Part shown: positions 17,745 through 26,777 of the stretch, piece after piece
Layout: every line of letters starts with the position of its first letter
Numbering within the stretch: position 1 is the first letter of the stretch
Assembly: GCA_001829315.1 (NCBI GenBank)
Contig: MIAY01000019.1
Location: 62,001 to 126,000 of the forward strand
Length of the DNA stretch: 64,000 bases
Direction of reading: 5' to 3'
From: Spirochaetes bacterium GWE1_32_154
Lineage (GTDB): Bacteria > Spirochaetota > GWE2-31-10
Notes under the pieces: generated by a model
Seen by the model: only the letters and a program-made list of their open reading frames with translations
Database searches by the model: none
What the model was told of the DNA's origin: nothing
Position numbers and translations under genes: made by a program

Positions 17745-19166
17745 ATGGTATTAAATTTAACAGAAGCAATCAGATTAATAAATCATGAAAAAGGCATTAA
17801 CGAAGAACTAATTGTAAGCACAATTGAATCAGCACTTACTAATGCATATAAAAAATATTTTGGTACTACTGAGAATTTATCAATAACGATAAATGATGAT
17901 TTTATTTTTACAGTCAATTCTATTCAGGAAATTGTTGAAGAGGTTGAAGATGATTTATGGGAAGTTTCTTTAAGCGATGCTTTAAAAATTCATCCGGCAG
18001 CAAAAATTGGAGACAAAGTAGAAATACCATGTAATCCTGAGGAATTTGGAAGAATAGCAATTCACTCAGCTAAACAAATAATTTTACAAAAATTAAAAGA
18101 AATCGAAAAAAACACTCAATATTCAGATTATAAATCAAAAGAAGGTGAAATAATCATCGGTATGGTTCAAAGGATAAAAGACGATGTAATCTATGTTGAT
18201 ATGGGAAATTTTGAAGGAATATTACCTAAGGCGAATCAATCACCTCAAGAACAATACTCACAAGGTGAACGCATAAAAGTAATGATTTCAGATGTAAAAA
18301 ATAATAAAAAAGGTGGCATTTCTGTTTATTTAACCAGAAGAAATGCTGAATTTGTAAAAAAACTCCTGGAAGTTGAAATTCCTGAAATTTATGACGGTAC
18401 CGTTAAAATCATGGGTATTGCACGGGAAGCCGGTTATCGGTCAAAAATAGCTGTTCATACCGATAAAGACGAAATTGACCCCGTTGGTGCATGCGTTGGA
18501 ATGAAGGGTGCAAGAATACAAAATATAATTAAAGAACTTGAAGGTGAGAAAATTGATGTTATCAGATGGTCAGCTGATATTAAAATATATATTAAAAATG
18601 CATTAACACCTGCACAAGTTAACAGTGTTGTGTTAGTTGACGAAATAAATCATAAAGCTGTCGCAGTTATGGAAGAAAACCAACTGTCATTTGCTATTGG
18701 TAGTCGTGGTGCAAATATTAATCTGGCAAAAAGTATAACAGGCTGGAATATTGAAGTTATTACTCCAGCACAGGCAATAGATGCCGGTATTGTAGAAGAT
18801 CATATTCAAAGAGCTAATGATTTATTTAATGAAAATACTGCAAAACAATTTCAAATTGAAGAGCTTGAAGTATCTCATGAAATAATCAGAGCTTTAATTG
18901 ATAATAATATATTTACATTCGATCAGCTAATCGAAATTGAAAATATTTCAATGCTAAATAATTTTACTACTGAAATGGTTAATGAATTATCAACATACAT
19001 TGATAAATACATAGAGGTAGTTGATGACAGTGATGATAAAGACGCTGAAATAGAAGAATATGAATGTCCTGAATGTGGAGCAATGATTCCCGAAGACGCG
19101 GATCATTGCCCAAGTTGCGGGATTGAAATATCTTTCGAAGAAGATGATGAAGAAATTGAAGAATAA
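17745..19166 (+). CDS. nusA: Transcription factor NusA with C-terminal zinc ribbon
   Basis: Binds RNA polymerase and nascent RNA to modulate pausing, termination and antitermination. Of 473 residues, the N-terminal domain (about 1-125), the S1 domain (GMVQRIKDDVIYVDMGNFEG), and two KH domains (around GACVGMKGARIQNI and AIGSRGANINLA) are clear. After a helical segment the protein ends in an acidic stretch and a CPEC-x10-CPSC zinc ribbon, followed by an acidic tail. That tail is not part of the E. coli protein. A 17-bp terminator-like hairpin follows the gene. ATG with AGGGG. Confidence 0.95.
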   Translation: MVLNLTEAIRLINHEKGINEELIVSTIESALTNAYKKYFGTTENLSITINDDFIFTVNSIQEIVEEVEDDLWEVSLSDALKIHPAAKIGDKVEIPCNPEEFGRIAIHSAKQIILQKLKEIEKNTQYSDYKSKEGEIIIGMVQRIKDDVIYVDMGNFEGILPKANQSPQEQYSQGERIKVMISDVKNNKKGGISVYLTRRNAEFVKKLLEVEIPEIYDGTVKIMGIAREAGYRSKIAVHTDKDEIDPVGACVGMKGARIQNIIKELEGEKIDVIRWSADIKIYIKNALTPAQVNSVVLVDEINHKAVAVMEENQLSFAIGSRGANINLAKSITGWNIEVITPAQAIDAGIVEDHIQRANDLFNENTAKQFQIEELEVSHEIIRALIDNNIFTFDQLIEIENISMLNNFTTEMVNELSTYIDKYIEVVDDSDDKDAEIEEYECPECGAMIPEDADHCPSCGIEISFEEDDEEIEE

Positions 19167-19178
19167 TTATTTCTACAC

Positions 19179-19221
19179 ACAGCTTTGATATTTTCACTAA
19201 TGAAGAAAATATTAAAGCTGT
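19179..19221 (+). terminator. Terminator after nusA
   Basis: A 17-bp stem (ACAGCTTTGATATTTTC with its complement, one G-U pair) with a 9-base loop lies 12 bases after the nusA stop. The tail is A/T-rich but not a clean T-run. Confidence 0.7.
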
Positions 19222-19233
19222 TATTAAATGTTT

Positions 19234-19271
19234 TATAGTAACTCCACCTATTTAAGGTTCTTTTTACTATA
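19234..19271 (+). other. Second hairpin in the nusA-infB gap
   Basis: TATAGTAA pairs with TTACTATA (8 bp), with an inner ACCT/AGGT pairing, immediately upstream of the infB promoter. It could be a back-up terminator or an operator; which is unknown. Confidence 0.4.
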
Positions 19272-19307
19272 AGTTTAAGATAATGTAATTATATTTAATA
19301 TTAAACC

Positions 19308-19336
19308 TTGAGTTTTATTGTATTTTTTTGTATAAT
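19308..19336 (+). promoter_or_regulatory. Promoter for infB
   Basis: TTGAGT and a perfect TATAAT are separated by exactly 17 bases, 26 bases before the infB start. With the hairpins upstream it suggests infB is transcribed apart from nusA. Confidence 0.75.
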
Positions 19337-19361
19337 GAGCTAATTTTTGAATGGAGTAACT

Positions 19362-22300
19362 ATGCCAGATTTGGACACTAATGGAATTGAAAAGAACAAC
19401 GATGATAATCACAAAATAACAGTTATTAAAAAGACTACTGCGCCCGGGATAAAACACAAAAAAAAGATTGTTGTAAAAAAAGCATCAGGAAGTGATGAAA
19501 AAACCGGAGAAATAGAAACTAATAATGATAAACCATTAACTGAGGTTTCTGCTAACAATTTGAGCACTCCTCCTTCAAATATTGATAAAAATATTAAAAC
19601 GACTCAAATTAATTCTTCAGATATAAAAGACCCATCTACAGAAAAAAGAACCTATAATAATACTGAAGGTAACACCGGCGGTTATAATAATAATCAACCG
19701 AGAACATATAACAACACGGGAAGTAACACCGGCGGTTATAATAATAATCAGCCGAGAACGTATAACAACACGGGAAGTAACACCGGCGGTTATAATAATA
19801 ATCAGCCGAGAACGTATAACAACACGGGAAGTAACACCGGCGGTTATAATAATAATCAACCGAGAACATATAACAACACGGGAAGTAACACCGGTGGTTA
19901 TAATAATCAACCAAGAACGTATAACAACACGGGAAGTAACACTGGTGGCTATAATAATCAACCGAGAACATATAACAACACGGGAAGTAACACCGGTGGT
20001 TATAATAATAATCAACCGAGAACATATAACAACACGGGAAGTAACACCGGCGGTTATAATAATAATCAACCGAGAACGTATAACAACACGGGAACTAACA
20101 CCGGCGGTTATAATAATAATCAGCCGAGAACGTATAACAATACAGGAAGTAACACTGGCGGTTATAATAGAGATGCTAATAGCACAAACACAAATGGAAC
20201 ATTTCCTCCTCGAAGACCATATCAAGGCGGAGCACCCGGTCAACAACAAAACAGACCTTACGGTACAGGTGCCGGTGGTTATCAGGGGAATAGAAATGAT
20301 CCTGCAGGAAATAGAGGTCCGATTAACAGAGGTGGTCCTAAGCCTGAAACGACAACAACATCACCTACAAATGATAAAGACAGATCAAGAAAAAAGATTA
20401 ATCAGAAAAAAGATATTGGCAAAAATAAAAGTTATATAGAAAACAGGCCTAATGATTTTGAAAAAAATTTCGTTTATAGAAAAAAAGAAAAGATTTTAGT
20501 TAACAGTATTCCTGAAACTATTGATATCATTGATGTTATTACAATAAGTGATCTTGCAAAGAAAATGAATCTTAAAGCAAGTATTATTATATCTAAATTG
20601 ATGGAATTGGGTTCAATGTTTACGATTAACGATAAAATTGATGCTGAAACAGCTACAATCGTTGCTTCAGAATTTAATTGTAAAATAAATATTGTATCAT
20701 TGTTTGATGAAACTGTTATTGAAGAGGAAACTGTTGAAGATTCTGATCTTATAAAAAGACCTCCAATTGTTACCGTAATGGGTCATGTAGATCATGGTAA
20801 AACAAAATTACTTGATGCAATTCGACATGCAGATATAGCATCATCTGAGTCAGGTGGTATTACGCAGCATATCGGGGCATATAATGTTACTATGGACACA
20901 GGTGAAATCATAACATTTATAGACACTCCTGGACATGAAGCATTTACTATGATGAGAGCGCGTGGAGCACAAGTTACCGATATTGTAATTCTTGTTGTAG
21001 CTGCTGATGATGGCGTCATGCCTCAAACAATCGAAGCTATTAATCATGCAAAACTTGCAAATGTTCCTGTAATTGTAGCAATAAATAAAATTGATAAAGT
21101 CGGCGCAAATATTGACAAAATAAAACAACAATTGTCAGAGTATGCACTACTCCCTGAAGAATGGGGTGGACATACAATGTATTGTGAAATTAGTGCACTA
21201 AAAAAAATTGGTATTAAAGAACTGCTTGAAACAGTTCTTCTTCAGGCTGAAGTACTCGACTTAAAGGCATCTATAAAAGTAAGACCAATAGGATTTGTTA
21301 TAGAATCAAGAATTGATCAAGGTCGTGGTGTTGTTGCATCAATCCTTGTATCTAAAGGTATTTTAAAAGTTGGTGATTATTTTGTGGCAGGGATTTACAA
21401 CGGTAAAGTAAGAGCCATGTATAATGATCGCGGTAAAAAAATAAAACTTGCAGGACCTTCAATTCCTGTAGAGATTACAGGTTTAGAATTTGTTCCAAAC
21501 GCCGGAGATCCATTTAATGTGACTCCAAACGAAAAAGAATCAAAACTTATTTCTGCGAAAAGAAAAGAATTAAATAAAATGGAAGATGCCAAGTCTGTCA
21601 AAAAACTTACACTTCAGGATTTTATGTCGCAAAAGAAACCTGGAGAAATGCAGGAAATTAAGGTTATTATTAAAGCAGATGTCCAAGGTTCTGCAGAAGC
21701 GATTAAAGACAGTCTTGATAAATTAAGTAATAGTGAAATCAGACTGGTTGCTGTTCATACAGGTGTTGGTGCAATCAACGAAACAGATGTTATGCTTGCT
21801 ATGGCAAGTAAAGCAATTATAATCGGATTCCATGTTCGTCCGAATGTAAAAGCTCAATCGTTAGCTGAAAAAGAAAGAGTTGAAATTAAACGTTACAATA
21901 TCATATATGATGTTATTGAAGATATTAAAGCATCCATGGAAGGCATGATAAAACCTGACTTAATGGAAGAACTTATTGGTAATATTGATGTTAAACAAAT
22001 ATTCAAAATATCAAAAGTCGGTACAATTGCCGGTTGTATTGTAACAAGCGGAAAAGTCAAACGAAAATCTATGATCAGATTAATTCGTGAAGATGTTGTT
22101 ATTTTCTCAGGAAAGTTATCTTCATTGATGAGATATAAAGATGAAGCTTCTGAAGTTTTTGAAGGTATGGAATGTGGTATTTCTCTTGAAAACTACAAAG
22201 ACATAAAAACCGGCGATTCAATGGAAGTATATGAAATTAAAGAAATATCAAGAAATCTTCTTGATATAGAAAAAAAAGAACTACAAGAAATTGAAGATAA

Positions 22301-22391
22301 AAAAATAGCTGATTTAAAAGAAAAGAAGAAAAAAGAAGATGAAGAAGCACAAAAAATTATTGATGCTGAAGCTAAAAAACTAGAAGAATAA
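19362..22391 (+). CDS. infB: Translation initiation factor IF-2 with repeat-rich N-terminus
   Basis: GTPase that delivers initiator tRNA to the 30S subunit. The start is taken as ATG 19362, 5 bases after GGAG; an in-frame TTG at 19347 would precede the ribosome site. The product has 1009 residues. The basic N-terminus leads into ten copies of an Asn/Gly/Thr-rich 17-18-residue unit (residues about 96-269). Then come an IF2 N-domain, the G domain with [16 protein letters not shown] and NKID, and the C-terminal IF2 domains. The tail is Lys/Glu-rich. The core is ordinary; the repeats are unusual. A hairpin terminator follows. Confidence 0.97.
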   Translation: MPDLDTNGIEKNNDDNHKITVIKKTTAPGIKHKKKIVVKKASGSDEKTGEIETNNDKPLTEVSANNLSTPPSNIDKNIKTTQINSSDIKDPSTEKRTYNNTEGNTGGYNNNQPRTYNNTGSNTGGYNNNQPRTYNNTGSNTGGYNNNQPRTYNNTGSNTGGYNNNQPRTYNNTGSNTGGYNNQPRTYNNTGSNTGGYNNQPRTYNNTGSNTGGYNNNQPRTYNNTGSNTGGYNNNQPRTYNNTGTNTGGYNNNQPRTYNNTGSNTGGYNRDANSTNTNGTFPPRRPYQGGAPGQQQNRPYGTGAGGYQGNRNDPAGNRGPINRGGPKPETTTTSPTNDKDRSRKKINQKKDIGKNKSYIENRPNDFEKNFVYRKKEKILVNSIPETIDIIDVITISDLAKKMNLKASIIISKLMELGSMFTINDKIDAETATIVASEFNCKINIVSLFDETVIEEETVEDSDLIKRPPIVTVMGHVDHGKTKLLDAIRHADIASSESGGITQHIGAYNVTMDTGEIITFIDTPGHEAFTMMRARGAQVTDIVILVVAADDGVMPQTIEAINHAKLANVPVIVAINKIDKVGANIDKIKQQLSEYALLPEEWGGHTMYCEISALKKIGIKELLETVLLQAEVLDLKASIKVRPIGFVIESRIDQGRGVVASILVSKGILKVGDYFVAGIYNGKVRAMYNDRGKKIKLAGPSIPVEITGLEFVPNAGDPFNVTPNEKESKLISAKRKELNKMEDAKSVKKLTLQDFMSQKKPGEMQEIKVIIKADVQGSAEAIKDSLDKLSNSEIRLVAVHTGVGAINETDVMLAMASKAIIIGFHVRPNVKAQSLAEKERVEIKRYNIIYDVIEDIKASMEGMIKPDLMEELIGNIDVKQIFKISKVGTIAGCIVTSGKVKRKSMIRLIREDVVIFSGKLSSLMRYKDEASEVFEGMECGISLENYKDIKTGDSMEVYEIKEISRNLLDIEKKELQEIEDKKIADLKEKKKKEDEEAQKIIDAEAKKLEE
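19647..20168 (+). repeat. In-frame minisatellite in infB (10 copies, 51-54 bp)
   Basis: Ten tandem units, mostly 54 bp encoding [18 protein letters not shown]. Copies 5 and 6 are 51 bp (one Asn fewer) and copy 10 is truncated to 14 residues; the region totals 522 bp. Copies are nearly identical, differing mainly at synonymous sites such as CGAGAACATA versus CGAGAACGTA. That points to recent expansion. Confidence 0.97.
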
Positions 22392-22422
22392 TATTCTTAG
22401 ATTTACACTATGTACCATAAAG

Positions 22423-22465
22423 TCAAATACCCGATAATTAATAATAACTATAATCGGGTATTTGA
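22423..22465 (+). terminator. Terminator after infB
   Basis: A perfect 13-bp stem (TCAAATACCCGAT) with a 17-base loop, followed by TTTCT, about 30 bases after the infB stop. Confidence 0.7.
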
Positions 22466-22534
22466 TTTCTACATTTTTTATGTACAGTATATTTAATCAA
22501 ATTGTTTTTATAGCGATAATAAATAAGGGAATAG

Positions 22535-22912
22535 ATGAGCATACGAGAAGAACGAATAAAAAAAAGCATTGAAAAAGAAGTTATGAACTTAATCGTTAAT
22601 GGTTCAATTAAAGATCCAAGGGTACCTAATTTATTAACGATTACTAAAGTTACCTTAAGTAAGGATAAGCATTATTCACATATTTACATAACTTTAACCG
22701 GTACTGAACAGGCAAAAGAATTAGCTGTAAAAGGCCTAAATAATGCAAAGGGTTTTATTCAGTTAAATCTTGCTGATAAGCTTCAATTAAGATATACTCC
22801 CAAAATTGAATTCAGACTTGATAAATTTGAGGATAAAGCTGAACTTGTTGATGAGTTATTGAAACAAATTTCTGATGAGTTACACAATGGGGCAATAAAA
22901 TCAGATGAATGA
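22535..22912 (+). CDS. rbfA: Ribosome-binding factor A
   Basis: Assists late 30S maturation and 16S rRNA 5'-end processing. 125 residues, usual length. Shows the KH-like fold of the family: an N-terminal helix with REERIKKSIEKEVMNLI, VTLSKDKHYSHIYIT, and the closing LRYTPKIEFRLD (family LRxxPxLxFxxD). ATG with AAGGGA. Ends 8 bases into truB, so the two are translationally coupled. The infB terminator upstream suggests a separate or read-through promoter, which I could not place with confidence. Confidence 0.92.
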   Translation: MSIREERIKKSIEKEVMNLIVNGSIKDPRVPNLLTITKVTLSKDKHYSHIYITLTGTEQAKELAVKGLNNAKGFIQLNLADKLQLRYTPKIEFRLDKFEDKAELVDELLKQISDELHNGAIKSDE

Positions 22913-23786
22913 CATCATTGAACACGAAATGGATGGTATGATTTTATTAAATAAATCTAAAGGATATACTTCTTTTCAAGAATTAGGAAGATTAAAAAAA
23001 ATAATTAAGTTAAAAAAAACCGGTCATGCGGGTACACTCGATAAAGAAGCAGAAGGCCTCCTTCTTGTATGTTTAGGAAAATCAACAAAACTTTTAAAAT
23101 TTCTTGTGGGAATGGATAAGGTTTATACAGCAGAATTTACTTTTGGAGAACAGCGAAGTACCGATGATATAGCCGGTGAAGTAATAAAATCATACAACGC
23201 TACTATACATTTAGATACTATAGATTTGTCATTAAATAAATACCGGGGCATTATCGAACAAACGCCACCAAACTATTCAGCAGTTCATGTTGACGGCAAA
23301 AGGGCTTATAAAATAGCATTAGCAGGGAACACCCCGATAATAAAAGCAAGAACAGTTACAATCTATTCATTAGAACTATTACAAACTTATTTAAATTCGA
23401 TTACAGTTAAAATTCGATGTAGTTCAGGAACTTATATACGTTCGATTGCAAGGGATATTGGGATAGATACAGGTTATTATGCCTATATGAGTGCATTGAA
23501 ACGAAATCAAATTGGAGATTTTACTATAGAACAATCATATTCTATTGATCAAATAGAAAAAAATGAATTCAAAATTGTAACACCTAATGATATTTTAAGT
23601 GATATTGATGAATTAATTTTAAATCCGCAAGCTATACATAAGATCAAAGATGGTAAGAAATTATTTTTTGATGATTTTGTTACAGTCCCGGAAAATGATG
23701 GTTATTATAAAATTAATAATAACAATAAACTTATGGCAGTTGTTCAGAAAATAAATTCTGATATTATATATGATTTAGTATATTAA
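22905..23786 (+). CDS. truB: tRNA pseudouridine-55 synthase
   Basis: Makes pseudouridine 55 in the T-loop of tRNAs. 293 residues. The catalytic motif GHAGTLDKEAEGLLLV contains the essential Asp (family GTLDPxAxGxL; here Lys replaces Pro). QTPPNYSAVHVDGKRAYKIA and SSGTYIRSIARDIG match conserved blocks. A short PUA-like C-terminus is present. The ATG at 22905 is followed by a few extra residues before the conserved MDGMILLNKSKG; a start at the later Met is possible. Overlaps rbfA. Confidence 0.93.
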   Translation: MNDIIEHEMDGMILLNKSKGYTSFQELGRLKKIIKLKKTGHAGTLDKEAEGLLLVCLGKSTKLLKFLVGMDKVYTAEFTFGEQRSTDDIAGEVIKSYNATIHLDTIDLSLNKYRGIIEQTPPNYSAVHVDGKRAYKIALAGNTPIIKARTVTIYSLELLQTYLNSITVKIRCSSGTYIRSIARDIGIDTGYYAYMSALKRNQIGDFTIEQSYSIDQIEKNEFKIVTPNDILSDIDELILNPQAIHKIKDGKKLFFDDFVTVPENDGYYKINNNNKLMAVVQKINSDIIYDLVY

Positions 23787-23821
23787 TATGATATACATAA
23801 TAATTCCGGTTCGAGGGTATT

Positions 23822-24691
23822 ATGAAAATATTTAGTGGTATTTTTGAAAAATCTAATCAGACTAAAGATGGAATCATTAGTATTGGTGTGTTTGATTCTT
23901 TTCACCGTGGTCATCAGGCATTATTACATGACTTAGTTACACTATCAAAAAAAGAAGGACTTGAAACTTTTGTTTTAACATTTAGGATTCCACCAAGAAA
24001 AGATAATCAACTAAATGTATTAGAATTAAATGATAAACTTTCTTTTATAGAAAGCACCGGTGTTGAGAATGTTATTCTCTGTGATTTTGATGAGTATTTC
24101 AGCAATTTAAACGGCTTTGAATTTGTAAGATTATTAGAAAAAAACTTTAATATAACCAATTATTATATTGGTGAAGACTTTAGATTCGGGTTTAATAAAA
24201 CCGGATCTAAAGAATTGATTGAAAAATCTGGATATAAAGTGTTTTTAGAAGAAACTTTCAAAATAGATAATAAAAAAGTATCGACATCTCAAATAAAAAA
24301 GTATATAAAAGATGGGACTTTAGAAGGAATTGAGCAATGTCTTGGAAGACATTATTATATCAAGGGTATTGTAAAAATGGGTAAACAGTTAGGAAGAACA
24401 ATAGGTTATCCTACAATGAATATAATTAACTCCGAAGTATTATATCCCATAAATGGTGCATATATTTCAATTACTGAAATAAATGGTGTCAGTTATAAAT
24501 CTATGACTTTTGTTGATAGTTCTATAATTGAAACACATTTAATTGGTTATGAAAAATTTGAATATAATTTTTCAATCAAAGTAAATTTTATAAAAAAGTT
24601 GAGAAATAACATTTCTTTTGAAACGCTTGATTTGTTAAAAGTTCAACTAGAATCTGATTTAATGGCTACAAAACAATTTTTTAATATATAG
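23822..24691 (+). CDS. ribF: Bifunctional riboflavin kinase / FAD synthetase
   Basis: Phosphorylates riboflavin to FMN and adenylates FMN to FAD. 289 residues, near the usual size. The N-terminal nucleotidyltransferase domain has SIGVFDSFHRGHQALL (HxGH-type motif) and FRFGFNKTGS. The C-terminal kinase domain has GRTIGYPTMNI, the usual Thr/Asn substrate and metal site (family GRxxGxPTAN). The kinase domain is shorter and more divergent than the synthetase domain. ATG with GAGGG 5 bases upstream. Lies between truB and rpsO, as in many bacteria. Confidence 0.92.
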   Translation: MKIFSGIFEKSNQTKDGIISIGVFDSFHRGHQALLHDLVTLSKKEGLETFVLTFRIPPRKDNQLNVLELNDKLSFIESTGVENVILCDFDEYFSNLNGFEFVRLLEKNFNITNYYIGEDFRFGFNKTGSKELIEKSGYKVFLEETFKIDNKKVSTSQIKKYIKDGTLEGIEQCLGRHYYIKGIVKMGKQLGRTIGYPTMNIINSEVLYPINGAYISITEINGVSYKSMTFVDSSIIETHLIGYEKFEYNFSIKVNFIKKLRNNISFETLDLLKVQLESDLMATKQFFNI

Positions 24692-24714
24692 TAATTTATT
24701 ATGAGGAGATATAA

Positions 24715-24981
24715 GTGTTAACTAAGGAAAACAAAAAAGATGTTATCAAACAACATGGTCACAATGTTGCTGACACAGGGTCTGTAGAGGTTCAAATTGC
24801 TCTTTTAAGTGAAAGAATTAAATATCTTACTGAGCATTTTAAAGAACACTCAAAAGATTTCCATTCAAGAAGAGGATTATTAAAAATTGTTGGTAATAGA
24901 AGAAGACTTCTTGATTACATCAAAAGAAAAGATATCGAAAGATACAGAGAGATTATCAAAACTTTAGGTATCAGAAAGTAA
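24715..24981 (+). CDS. rpsO: 30S ribosomal protein S15
   Basis: Primary binder of the 16S rRNA central domain. 88 residues, exact family length. Conserved blocks: [32 protein letters not shown] and [12 protein letters not shown]. Starts with GTG, with GAGGAG 6-7 bases ahead. A strong terminator follows, so transcription of the block probably ends here. In many bacteria pnp follows rpsO; it does not here. Confidence 0.98.
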   Translation: MLTKENKKDVIKQHGHNVADTGSVEVQIALLSERIKYLTEHFKEHSKDFHSRRGLLKIVGNRRRLLDYIKRKDIERYREIIKTLGIRK

Positions 24982-25002
24982 CTCTTACCCCTCTTTAACA
25001 TT

Positions 25003-25041
25003 AAAAAGGATGTCGAAGCTTTAGCTTAGCATCCTTTTTTT
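25003..25041 (+). terminator. Intrinsic terminator after rpsO
   Basis: A 10-bp stem (AAAAAGGATG with CATCCTTTTT) with a 17-base loop that can form a small inner stem, ending in a run of seven T. Confidence 0.9.
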
Positions 25042-25062
25042 ATCAAAATTTGAGGCGGAATA

Positions 25063-26334
25063 TTGTATATGAGTACTAATATGAAACTTTTTGAAAACAC
25101 TGAAATTCATATTCTTGAAAATGGAATAACATTAATAATGGAACATCTGCCTCATTATTATACTTCAGCAATTTCTTTTTTTTTAAAGTCCGGTTCAAGA
25201 GATGAAACAGATTATGAATCAGGTTATTCGCATTTTGTTGAGCATATGCTTTTTAAAGGAACTTTAACCGAAGGCAAACTTTCGTTATCTGAAAAATTTG
25301 ATCATATTGGCGGCCATGTAAATGCATACACTTCTCAGGAAGAAATCGTCATTTACAACCTTGTGCCATCAATACATCTTGAAGAATCATTATTGTTAAT
25401 GACTGATATGTTTAATAATTCAATTATGGATCAGCAGGAAATTAATTTAGAAAAAGATGTTATAATTAATGAATTAAACATGACAAATGATGAACCGCAG
25501 GAAAAAATTTTGGAAGATTTTTTTCAAAATATTTTTCCCGATTCAGGACTTGGTCGTCCAATAATCGGTTCTGAAAAAACTATTAAAACAATCGATTCTC
25601 AAAAATTAATTCGTTTTTATAATAATACGTTCTCAGGTAGTAATTTAATTATATCAATTGCAGGAAATTGTAATACTGATAGAATCAAAAATATAGTATC
25701 AGCGATTCAATTTAGAAAAGCAAAATTAATTCACGAAGACATAGCATTGCAAACAAAAAAACAATGGGGTTTTACAAAAATGTCTTCTGAATTAATACAT
25801 GTTTTATCAGGTCGGGTTCTTTATAAAAAAGATCCTCAATTTTATTTTAGAATTTCGCTCTTAAATATGATTCTTGGCGGATCCATGTCATCCCGGTTAT
25901 TTCAGAAAATCAGGGACAACCTCGGTTTATGTTATACTATTAATTCTGATATTGATCATTTTAGAAATGAAACAATTTTCTCTGTGTATTACTCCGTTAT
26001 GCCCTCAAAACTTGAAAAAACAGCAAAAACAATTCAGGACGCGATTAATGAAATAATTGTTAAAGGTATTACTGAAGAAGAATTATACAAAGTAAAAAAG
26101 CAAAAAATCGGACAAATGATATTATCAAGTGATCAATTAACAAAAAGAATGAATTCAAATCTCTACTACAATCTTTATTATAAAAATGCAATAAATAAAA
26201 ATGATGCGATTAAAATAATAGATGAAACAAATGTTTCTGATATAAATGAAATTATTTCCTTATTATTTTCAACAGATTCATATACTCAATTATTGTATAA
26301 AAAAAAGCCTAAGGATGCTCTATGGAAACTTTAA
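25063..26334 (+). CDS. M16-family zinc peptidase
   Basis: Inverzincin (processing-peptidase-like) of 423 residues. The inverted zinc motif HFVEH (HxxEH) and the downstream glutamate region (EVIYN/EKDVIINE) are present in the N-terminal half. The C-terminal inactive half contains GLCYTINSDIDHF, the family's R/Y substrate-side block. Starts with TTG at 25063, 7 bases after GAGG; an ATG at 25069 is possible. Overlaps dut by 13 bases. The pairing of M16 peptidase with dut next to rpsO is common in bacteria, though its functional meaning is unknown. Confidence 0.9.
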   Translation: MYMSTNMKLFENTEIHILENGITLIMEHLPHYYTSAISFFLKSGSRDETDYESGYSHFVEHMLFKGTLTEGKLSLSEKFDHIGGHVNAYTSQEEIVIYNLVPSIHLEESLLLMTDMFNNSIMDQQEINLEKDVIINELNMTNDEPQEKILEDFFQNIFPDSGLGRPIIGSEKTIKTIDSQKLIRFYNNTFSGSNLIISIAGNCNTDRIKNIVSAIQFRKAKLIHEDIALQTKKQWGFTKMSSELIHVLSGRVLYKKDPQFYFRISLLNMILGGSMSSRLFQKIRDNLGLCYTINSDIDHFRNETIFSVYYSVMPSKLEKTAKTIQDAINEIIVKGITEEELYKVKKQKIGQMILSSDQLTKRMNSNLYYNLYYKNAINKNDAIKIIDETNVSDINEIISLLFSTDSYTQLLYKKKPKDALWKL

Positions 26335-26777
26335 ACTCTGATGTTAAAATTAAATTATTAGATATAAATGCTCATATTCCGGTAAAAGCAAGCATAGAAG
26401 CTGCTGGATATGATATATATTCAGGTGAAAACACAATTCTTGAACCCGGTGAATATAAGGCTATTTCAACCGGGTTTTCATTAGAAATGCACAGTGGTAT
26501 GGAAGCTCAAGTAAGACCTCGAAGCGGACTTGCATTAAAACATGGAGTAACAGTATTAAACTCTCCGGGAACAATAGATTCTGACTATCGTGGTGAAGTG
26601 AAAATAATTCTTATCAATCACTCAAAAAATCCATTTGAAATCAAAATTGGTGAAAGAATTGCTCAATTGGTTTTTTCAAAAATTATGAACATTTGTTTAA
26701 TTCAAACAAATTCTTTGGCACAAACAAAGAGAGGAGATGGCGGTTTTGGTTCGACAGGTATCCATACTATTAAATAA
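26322..26777 (+). CDS. dut: dUTP diphosphatase
   Basis: Hydrolyses dUTP to dUMP, preventing uracil incorporation and feeding dTMP synthesis. 151 residues, usual trimeric dUTPase length. All five motifs are visible: AGYDIYS (1), PRSGLA (2), GTIDSDYRGE (3, with the catalytic Asp), GERIAQLVF (4) and the flexible C-terminal RGDGGFGSTG (5). ATG with AAGGA 6 bases away. The 3' end overlaps the longest reading of the next gene. Confidence 0.97.
   Translation: METLNSDVKIKLLDINAHIPVKASIEAAGYDIYSGENTILEPGEYKAISTGFSLEMHSGMEAQVRPRSGLALKHGVTVLNSPGTIDSDYRGEVKIILINHSKNPFEIKIGERIAQLVFSKIMNICLIQTNSLAQTKRGDGGFGSTGIHTIK

Noticed and set aside
19647-20168. CRISPR-like appearance of the regular repeats
   Set aside because: The units are tandem and in frame with no unique spacers, and they encode part of IF-2.
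19617-20249. Long repetitive reading frames on the minus strand and a second plus frame inside infB
   Set aside because: They are shadows of the infB minisatellite in other phases; the infB frame continues intact into the G domain and has the only credible start.
23805-23821. GGTTCGAGGGT, similar to a tRNA T-loop
   Set aside because: It lies in a 35-base gap between truB and ribF, with no room for the rest of a tRNA; the GAGGG serves as the ribF ribosome site.
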